Of a stretch of 40,942 nucleotides of DNA, positions 35,744-40,942 are shown piece by piece. The notes below the pieces were generated by a model. It was not told the DNA's origin, did no database searches, and saw only the letters and a list, made by a program, of their open reading frames with translations. Each line of letters starts with the position of its first letter. The stretch's first letter is position 1. Made by a program: the position numbers and the translations under genes. This stretch comes from Mesorhizobium sp. (lineage in GTDB: Bacteria; Pseudomonadota; Alphaproteobacteria; Rhizobiales; Rhizobiaceae). The stretch is from NCBI GenBank assembly GCA_004020545.1, contig SAQE01000058.1, positions 1-40,942 of the forward strand, in the 5' to 3' direction.

Positions 35744-36511
35744 ATGACCCACCGTATCCTGATCCTCGGCGGAACCACGGAGGCCCGGCAACTGGCGGGC
35801 AAGCTGACGCGTCGCAAGGATTTCTCGGTCACGCTGTCGCTCGCCGGCCGCACCGAAAGTCCCGTCGCGCAAGGCGTGCCCGTGCGCGTCGGCGGTTTTG
35901 GCGGCGCGGAGGGATTGGCCGTCTATCTCAGCGAGGAACACGTCCACCTGCTGATCGACGCCACGCACCCTTACGCGGCGCGCATTTCGGCCAATGCCGC
36001 CGAGGCGGCCCAGCAAACCGGTGTGCCGATCATTGCCCTGCGACGTCGTGGCTGGGAGCCTGTGGCTGGTGATCGCTGGACGTTCGTGGACGGCGTTGCT
36101 GAAGCGGCCAAGGCGCTCGGCATGGCGCCACGTCGCGTTCTTCTCGCGATCGGCCGGCAGGAGGCCGGCGCCTTCGAGGCTGCTCCGCAGCATCACTATC
36201 TGATCCGCAGCGTCGATCCGGTGGAGCCGAAGCTCGCGGTGCCGGACGTGGTCTACCTGCTCGCGCGCGGGCCGTTTCCGGAAGCAGATGAAAGGGCGCT
36301 GCTCGAAAAGCACAGCATCGATGCTGTCGTGTCGAAGAACAGCGGTGGTGACGCGACCTACGGCAAGCTCGCCGCGGCGCGGGCGCTCGGCATCGAGGTG
36401 ATCATCGTGCGCCGGCCGCCTCTGCCAGACGTTCCTTCGGCCGAGACCGTCGATCAACTGGCCGCAAAAGTCGATCATCTTTTCGACCCTGTTGCCGAAC
36501 GCGGGGTGTAG
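35744..36511 (+). CDS. cobK: Precorrin-6A reductase
   Basis: CobK reduces precorrin-6A to dihydro-precorrin-6A with NADPH. The 255-residue product has the family start HRILILGGTTEARQLAGKL, the segment LLIDATHPYAARISANAAEA, RVLLAIGRQEAGAF, and a C-terminal VVSKNSGGDATYGKLAAARA. There are two consecutive ATG codons (35741 and 35744), either of which abuts the cobL start. It is the only cob gene on the plus strand here. Its last 37 bases overlap the 3' end of cobJ, so cobK RNA is partly antisense to cobJ, and a cobJ-to-cobL transcript would be antisense to all of cobK. Confidence 0.95.
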   Translation: MTHRILILGGTTEARQLAGKLTRRKDFSVTLSLAGRTESPVAQGVPVRVGGFGGAEGLAVYLSEEHVHLLIDATHPYAARISANAAEAAQQTGVPIIALRRRGWEPVAGDRWTFVDGVAEAAKALGMAPRRVLLAIGRQEAGAFEAAPQHHYLIRSVDPVEPKLAVPDVVYLLARGPFPEADERALLEKHSIDAVVSKNSGGDATYGKLAAARALGIEVIIVRRPPLPDVPSAETVDQLAAKVDHLFDPVAERGV

Positions 36512-37239
36512 ACCAGCGCTGGGCGTTCGCCGCGCTTGATGATCCGGGTCTCGGGCGAGCCGATGATGATGCAAGTCGCCATGTCGGCTTTTTCCGCATC
36601 GGCGTCCGCCAGCAGGAATACCTCGATGCGCTCGTCCGGCCGGCCGGCGGCGCGACCGAAGATCACCGGCGTGGTGCCGGGCAGGATCGCCTTCAGGCAT
36701 TCGAAGGCGCGGCCGAGCTGCCAGGGGCGCGCCTTGCTGATCGGATTGTAGAGCGCGATGACGAAGCCGGCGCCGGCCGCAGCCAGCAATCTCAGCTCGA
36801 TCAGGTCCCAAGGCTTCAGATTGTCCGAGAGCGAGATAGCGCAGAAGTCGTGGCCGAGCGGCGCGCCTATGCGAGCGGCGACCGCGAGCATGGCTGTTAC
36901 GCCGGGGACGACAGCGAGGTCGATGGCGCGCCATTCGGCTGGCCCGGCCTCGATCGCCTCGCAGACGGCCGCCGCCATGGCGAAGACGCCGGGGTCGCCG
37001 CCGGACACGACAGCCACGTTGTGGCCTTCGGCGGCCTTGGCCAGCGCTTCGTTGGAACGGGCGAGTTCTTCCCTGTTATCAGAGGCGACGCGGGTCTGAT
37101 CCGGCCTCAGCTCGAGCCGGTCGAGATAGGGCTTGTAACCAAAGAAGAAGGAGGCGTCGGCCACCGCTTGACTGGCCTGCGGCGTGACCTGGTCGGCATT
37201 GCCGGGACCGAGACCGATGACGGTGAGGCGGCCGCTCAT
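36475..37239 (-). CDS. cobJ: Precorrin-3B C17-methyltransferase
   Basis: CobJ methylates C17 and drives ring contraction, forming precorrin-4 from precorrin-3B. The 254-residue product shows LTVIGLGPGNADQVTPQASQ, VAVVSGGDPGVFAMAAAVCE, VPGVTAMLAVAARIGAPLGH, FCAISLSDNLKPWDLIELRL and FVIALYNPISKARPWQLGRA, all typical. ATG 37239 overlaps the cobI stop by 4 bases. The 3' end overlaps convergent cobK by 37 bases. Confidence 0.95.
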   Translation of the reverse strand: MSGRLTVIGLGPGNADQVTPQASQAVADASFFFGYKPYLDRLELRPDQTRVASDNREELARSNEALAKAAEGHNVAVVSGGDPGVFAMAAAVCEAIEAGPAEWRAIDLAVVPGVTAMLAVAARIGAPLGHDFCAISLSDNLKPWDLIELRLLAAAGAGFVIALYNPISKARPWQLGRAFECLKAILPGTTPVIFGRAAGRPDERIEVFLLADADAEKADMATCIIIGSPETRIIKRGERPALVYTPRSATGSKR

Positions 37240-37994
37240 GGCTTTGCTCCGGGGGCTCCGGGACGGGCCGACCAGCCGGCGACCAGCACGATGGCGAAAT
37301 AAGGCGCCTTGTCGTCCGGCTTTTCGGTAAGCCGCATCGAGACGCTGCCCGGCATGGTGCCGCGCTCGACATAGACCGCCTTTGCCAGCTTGCCGGCCGC
37401 TTCCAGCGCGCGGCGGATTTTTGGCAGGTTGCGGCCGACCTTCATGATCACGGCGGCATCGGTATCGGCCAGCCGCCGCGTCAGCTCGAACTCGCTCATC
37501 GTGCCCGGCAGCACGGTCAGCACGTCGTCGCCCTGGACGATCGGCACGCCGGTCGCCGACCAGCAGCCGGACATGGCGGTGATGCCGGGGATGACCTCGG
37601 TCGGGAAGCGGTGCGCAAGGCGGGCATGCAGATGCATGTAGGAGCCGTAGAAAAGCGGATCGCCTTCCGACAGCACCGCGACCATCTTGCCGGCGCCAAG
37701 ATGTTCGGCGACCTGTTCGGCCGACTGTTCGTAGAAATCGGTGATCTGCGAGCGGTAGTCGTCGTGATCCTTGTCGATCTCGGTCGTCACCGGATAGAGC
37801 AGCGGCAGCTCGATCATGTCTGGCCGGAACCGCGCCTCGACGATGGCGCGTGCATTGCTGTTGTTGCCGCGCTTGGCGAAGTAGGCGACGACATCGGCCT
37901 CGGCCAGGGCGCGCGCCGCCTTCAGCGTCAGAAGCTCCGGATCGCCGGGACCGGTGCCGACGCCGACCAGGCGGCCTTTTACAATCGCGTTCAC
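37236..37994 (-). CDS. cobI: Precorrin-2 C20-methyltransferase
   Basis: CobI methylates precorrin-2 at C20 to give precorrin-3A. The 252-residue product has RLVGVGTGPGDPELLTLKAA, VVAYFAKRGNNSNARAIVEA, VAVLSEGDPLFYGSYMHLHA, VIPGITAMSGCWSATGVPIV and VIMKVGRNLPKIRRAL, diagnostic for CobI/CbiL. The start is GTG 37994, overlapping the cobH stop (GTGA); the upstream continuation of this frame lies within cobH and is not used. Confidence 0.95.
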   Translation of the reverse strand: MNAIVKGRLVGVGTGPGDPELLTLKAARALAEADVVAYFAKRGNNSNARAIVEARFRPDMIELPLLYPVTTEIDKDHDDYRSQITDFYEQSAEQVAEHLGAGKMVAVLSEGDPLFYGSYMHLHARLAHRFPTEVIPGITAMSGCWSATGVPIVQGDDVLTVLPGTMSEFELTRRLADTDAAVIMKVGRNLPKIRRALEAAGKLAKAVYVERGTMPGSVSMRLTEKPDDKAPYFAIVLVAGWSARPGAPGAKP

Positions 37995-38623
37995 AGGCCT
38001 GGCCTCGCCAATGCGTTGAGCGCGGCCGCTGTCATGGCGCTGCCGCCGAGCCTGCCGCGCACGATGGCGTAGGGCACGCCGTAGGAATTCCCGGCCAGCG
38101 CATCCTTGGATTCGGCAGCACCCACGAAGCCGACCGGCATGCCGATGATCGCCGCCGGCTTCGGCGCGCCGTCGCGCAGCTTTTCGAGCAGATAGAAGAG
38201 CGCGGTCGGCGCATTGCCGATAGCGATGACCGATCCGGCCATGCTCTCGCCCCAGAGGTCGATGGCCGCGGCCGAGCGGGTGTTGCCGATTTCCATGGCG
38301 ATCCCTGCGGTGCGCGGGTCGCGCAGCGTGCAGATCACCTCGTTGCCGGCCGGCAGCCGGGCGCGGGTGACGCCATGGGCGACCATTTCCGCGTCGCAAA
38401 AGATCGGAGCGCCGGCGGCAAGGGCCACGCGGGCCGCAGCAACGAAGCCGCTGGAGAAGATGAAATGGCCGGCGGCTTCGACCTGGCCGCAGGCGTGGAT
38501 CATGCGGATCGCGACATCGGCTTCCGCTTCGGAGAAGCGCGAGAGATCCGCCTCGGCGCGGATGATGGCGAAAGAGCGCTCGTAGATCGCCATCCCGTCA
38601 TGGATATAGTCGTAGGCGGCCAT
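37991..38623 (-). CDS. cobH: Precorrin-8X methylmutase
   Basis: CobH moves the methyl group from C11 to C12, converting precorrin-8x to hydrogenobyrinic acid. The 210-residue product has the family start YIHDGMAIYERSFAIIRAEA, the catalytic His in RMIHACGQVEAA, PIFCDAEMVAHGVTRARLPA, IGNAPTALFYLLEKLRDG and MPVGFVGAAESKDAL. ATG 38623 comes 3 bases after the cobG stop. It precedes cobI with a 4-base overlap. Confidence 0.96.
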   Translation of the reverse strand: MAAYDYIHDGMAIYERSFAIIRAEADLSRFSEAEADVAIRMIHACGQVEAAGHFIFSSGFVAAARVALAAGAPIFCDAEMVAHGVTRARLPAGNEVICTLRDPRTAGIAMEIGNTRSAAAIDLWGESMAGSVIAIGNAPTALFYLLEKLRDGAPKPAAIIGMPVGFVGAAESKDALAGNSYGVPYAIVRGRLGGSAMTAAALNALARPGL

Positions 38624-38626
38624 TCT

Positions 38627-40105
38627 TTAGTTCCGTCGATAGAGTTCGGCGATGCCTTCCGCGCCAAGCCTTGCCAGGCAGGCCGCGGCGGTCTCGCCGG
38701 GATGTCGTGCGTCGCGGAGCGCCGCCGCAATGCCGGCGACCCCGTGCGCGGCGTCATAGCCCGGCCTGTATCCGGCAGGAAGGGCCTTTGCCGTCCCGTC
38801 CACGACAAGTCCGGCTCCGTTTTCGTCGCCGACCAGGGTGAGCGCCGCCGGGCCGGGATGCGCGCAACCCTTGGCGCAGCCGGAAACGTGCAACGTGAGC
38901 GAGGAGTCGAGGAGGTCGGCGCTTTCCTTTGCGATCGTCTCGGCAATGGCGCGGGTGGCGATGCGGCCGGAAGCGCAGGCCGGCGTGCCGGGGCAGGCGG
39001 CGATGCGGGTGCGGGGGTCGGAGGCGGCTGTGACGAAGCCGAGGGTGGACGCAGCGCCTTGCAGCGAAGAGCAGGCGGGTGGAGTCAAGCCGAGGAGGAG
39101 CAGGGCGCGGCCGGGTGCCATACGGATTTCGGTTGAGCCGAGTTGCAGTGCTTGCCCGACGAATTCGATGAGGTTTTGCGCCGGCATGCTGCCGAAGGGC
39201 AGGCCGATGCCGACAGCGTGGTTGTCCGCGAGACCGAAGGTGCCAATGGGACTTCTCGCAGGCCGGCGTTCCTGCGCACCCCCCTCTGTCCTGCCGGACA
39301 TCTCCCCCGCAAGGGGGGAGATTGCTCTCTCATTTCGGCCTTCGCTAATCGCCAGCGACGCAAGAAAGGAGCCGTGGGCCGAACTGCCGATCTCCCCCCT
39401 TGCGGGGGAGATGTCCGGCAGGACAGAGGGGGGTGGGACGGAGTGCCAGCTTGCGAGCGAGTTGAGCTGTCTCTCCGACAAATCCCGTGTGTGCGCCTCG
39501 CGGCCTTTTTCAGCGACCATCCGGAGTATTGCAACAGTGATGTCCCGGGCAGCATCTTCTTCGACCGCCGCGAGCGGCTTTGCACTGCGCTCGTCGCCAG
39601 CAACTGACACACTCCACCGGACGCCCGCTGTGGCCTGCACCGCCTTCAGCCGCACATCGGCCGTCAGCGCATCCAGGGCCAACTGCCCACCGCCGTCGAC
39701 AATCACCGAGACCTTCGGCCCCAGTCTTGCCGTCAGCCCGGCCTCTTCAATCGCCGCCCGGACCCGCTCGGCCAGCGGGCGAGGGTCGGCAATCTCCTGC
39801 GGATCGATGCCCGCCAGCGGCCCAATTTCGACCGGCACGCCGGTGCGTGCCGCAATGCCCAGCGCATCCACCTCGGCTGCCAGCAGGCGCGCGCTTTCCG
39901 CCGTCAGGCCACGGATCTGCAGGCTGCCGCGCGCGGTCACCTCCATGATGCCATTGCTATGGCGCAGGGCGGATTCACCGAGTCCGATCAGCGACTTGGG
40001 AAGAAGTCCTCCAGCGACCGGATTGAGCCGCACCAGCAGCCCGTCGCCGGTTTGCATCGGAGCGGATAAAGCGGGGCAAGCGCCGCGGCGCGAAAAGGCG
40101 TTCAT
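38627..40105 (-). CDS. cobG: Precorrin-3B synthase, with in-frame repeat insertion
   Basis: CobG is the iron-sulfur, oxygen-dependent enzyme that hydroxylates precorrin-3A at C20 and forms the lactone of precorrin-3B. The 492-residue product has the sulfite/nitrite reductase fold: a ferredoxin-like half (GLLVRLNPVAGGLLPKSL, IMEVTARGSLQIRGL), a second half (GTFGLADNHAVGIGLPFGSM) and the 4Fe-4S site cysteines in CPGTPAC and CAKGC. Between the halves, roughly residues 224-276 are encoded by a 159-bp palindromic repeat (PPPSVLPDISPARGEI at one end, ISPLAGEMSGRTEGG at the other). Without it the length would be near 439, closer to normal. The reading frame stays open, so a functional enzyme with an extra loop is possible. 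Overlaps cobN by 4 bases. Confidence 0.93.
   Translation of the reverse strand: MNAFSRRGACPALSAPMQTGDGLLVRLNPVAGGLLPKSLIGLGESALRHSNGIMEVTARGSLQIRGLTAESARLLAAEVDALGIAARTGVPVEIGPLAGIDPQEIADPRPLAERVRAAIEEAGLTARLGPKVSVIVDGGGQLALDALTADVRLKAVQATAGVRWSVSVAGDERSAKPLAAVEEDAARDITVAILRMVAEKGREAHTRDLSERQLNSLASWHSVPPPSVLPDISPARGEIGSSAHGSFLASLAISEGRNERAISPLAGEMSGRTEGGAQERRPARSPIGTFGLADNHAVGIGLPFGSMPAQNLIEFVGQALQLGSTEIRMAPGRALLLLGLTPPACSSLQGAASTLGFVTAASDPRTRIAACPGTPACASGRIATRAIAETIAKESADLLDSSLTLHVSGCAKGCAHPGPAALTLVGDENGAGLVVDGTAKALPAGYRPGYDAAHGVAGIAAALRDARHPGETAAACLARLGAEGIAELYRRN
39277..39435. repeat. 159-bp palindromic element inserted within cobG
   Basis: Perfect 46-base inverted repeats at 39277-39322 and 39390-39435 flank a 67-base centre. 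Each arm also contains its own small hairpin (ATCTCCCCC and GGGGGAGAT around CTTGC). Within the centre, TTCGGCC and GGCCGAA can extend the pairing. The length is divisible by three and the cobG frame crosses it without a stop. The arm sequence resembles a repeat that is widespread between genes in rhizobia; here it is inside a coding region. No target-site duplication is evident at its edges. Confidence 0.9.
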
Positions 40106-40942
40106 GCCGCCACTCCCTGGGCTTCGGCAATCAATGCCGTGAGATCGTCGTCGATGGAATTGCGTTGCGGATGCCAGAGGCCGCGCCGCCGCGCCGAAAG
40201 GAACCGCTCGGCAATGACCTTCGCGGCGGCGGGATTCTCGCGCAGGAGGAAGGCGCGGACTTCCAAGTCGCCGAGATAGGCGTCGTGCACCGCCTCGATC
40301 AACGCGCCCGATATCGCATGCGTGGTCTCGGCGAAGCCGACGAGACGGTCGACCGTCTCGGCGAATTCCGAGGCGCCGCGCGGGCCGTGACGCATCTGGC
40401 CGGCGATGAAGCGCGGGTTGACCGCGCGGGCGCGCACCACACGCGAAACCGCCTCGCCAACCGAACGCGGCCTCGGCTTCTTTGGATCGGTCGTGTCGAG
40501 CACGATGACATCGGCGTTCTTGCCAAGTGCTGCAAGGGCGGCCGAAAATCCGCCGATGAAGGCGACATCGGCGGAGCCTTCGAGGATGTCGCGCCCCGGG
40601 TCATCGCCTGTGTGGACGAGCAGATCGGCTTCGGCGACGCGGTCCTCGAAGGCGCCGGGGGCGGAAATCGCTTCGCCGTCGGCGCCGCCATACGCATGCG
40701 AGGTGGCCTCAAGATAGGCGCGGCCGATCTCCTCGCGTACGCCCCATTCGCCGCGCGACAGCAGATCCTCGACGCCGGCGCCGTAGGTGCCGGGCGAGGT
40801 GCCGAAAATGCGCGGGCCGACCTTGCCCTGAGCGCGGGTTGCGGCAGCGAGGGGATTTTCCGAATCGTCTTCGTCGCGGCTCGCAACTGCGTCGGCTGCG
40901 GCGTCGATCAGCGCGATCTGGGTCGGGAACATGTCGCGGAAC
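40102..40942 (-). CDS. cobN: Cobaltochelatase subunit CobN, C-terminal part (cut by window)
   Basis: This is the C-terminal 280 or so residues of CobN, the large subunit of the ATP-dependent aerobic cobaltochelatase (with CobS/CobT chelatase subunits elsewhere) that inserts Co2+ into hydrogenobyrinate a,c-diamide. Segments GPRIFGTSPGTYGAGVEDLL, REEIGRAYLEATSHAYGGAD, NPRFIAGQMRHGPRGASEFA, ALIEAVHDAYLGDLEVRAFL and AERFLSARRRGLWHPQRNSI match the family end. The frame is open to the window edge, so the remaining 900 or more residues lie beyond it. Its stop overlaps the cobG start (ATGA). Any cobalamin riboswitch for the operon would lie outside the window. Confidence 0.95.
   Translation of the reverse strand, partial: FRDMFPTQIALIDAAADAVASRDEDDSENPLAAATRAQGKVGPRIFGTSPGTYGAGVEDLLSRGEWGVREEIGRAYLEATSHAYGGADGEAISAPGAFEDRVAEADLLVHTGDDPGRDILEGSADVAFIGGFSAALAALGKNADVIVLDTTDPKKPRPRSVGEAVSRVVRARAVNPRFIAGQMRHGPRGASEFAETVDRLVGFAETTHAISGALIEAVHDAYLGDLEVRAFLLRENPAAAKVIAERFLSARRRGLWHPQRNSIDDDLTALIAEAQGVAA

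Noticed and set aside
37850-39136. Plus-strand frame of 428 codons opposite cobH and cobG
   Set aside because: Antisense to conserved cob genes; composition is that of a shadow frame.
38838-40142. Plus-strand frame of 434 codons opposite cobG, crossing the repeat
   Set aside because: Serine/Arg-rich shadow; the palindromic repeat reads open on both strands because of its symmetry.
29309-40942. Cobalamin riboswitch for the cob cluster
   Set aside because: There is no leader region of suitable size inside the cluster; the operon start is beyond the right edge of the window.

Overview
The window looks like chromosomal DNA of a rhizobial alphaproteobacterium, most likely Mesorhizobium or a close relative. 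This is inferred from the high GC content, the aerobic cob gene set in Pseudomonas denitrificans style, acdS with a divergent Lrp-type acdR, a BA14K-family protein, and short palindromic repeats of the kind scattered through Rhizobiales genomes. No rRNA, CRISPR array, insertion sequence or phage genes were seen. One tRNA (Lys, CTT) is present.

Layout, left half. At 344-4788 (+) lies an RND efflux adaptor and pump. It is followed by a cobalt-type nitrile hydratase (alpha, beta, accessory protein; 4853-6468), a RecD-like helicase, a STAS/SEC14-type protein (-) and pdxJ. Two tandem kup potassium transporters (9097-13077) come next, then a broken SDR gene cut short at a 97-bp palindromic repeat. 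A divergent quinone reductase/HxlR regulator pair follows. After it comes a Rieske/glutathione transferase operon divergent from a MarR gene, with three copies of a 14-bp palindrome between them. A TetR regulator and ilvC close this part.

Middle. PilZ and BA14K proteins (-), a DNase I-fold phosphodiesterase with a Nudix-like partner (+), ACC deaminase acdS (-) with acdR (+), a small membrane protein, a three-gene MacAB-like exporter (-), a PhzF-like enzyme (+), tRNA-Lys, and an AT-richer islet with a DUF559-type nuclease carrying cysteine clusters.

Right third (29430-40942). A nearly complete aerobic cobalamin cluster on the minus strand: cobN (cut by the window edge), cobG, cobH, cobI, cobJ, then cobL, cobE, cobM, cobA, cobB, cobS, cobT. 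Most neighbours overlap by 4 bp. cobK lies on the opposite strand between cobJ and cobL; its start is packed against the start of cobL and its end overlaps the end of cobJ. Together these genes take uroporphyrinogen III through the precorrins to hydrogenobyrinate diamide, insert cobalt, and finish nucleotide loop assembly; cobF, cobQ, cobO and cobP are not in the window.

Most unusual observations: (1) cobG contains a 159-bp element with perfect 46-bp inverted repeats, inserted in frame and adding 53 residues. (2) The DUF559-type gene beside the tRNA has a second cysteine cluster encoded upstream of its first ATG, which suggests a frameshift or a non-standard start. (3) cobK sits antisense inside the cob operon. 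(4) The two kup genes are almost identical over their last third, as expected after gene conversion. (5) A triple palindrome forms a probable MarR-controlled switch.
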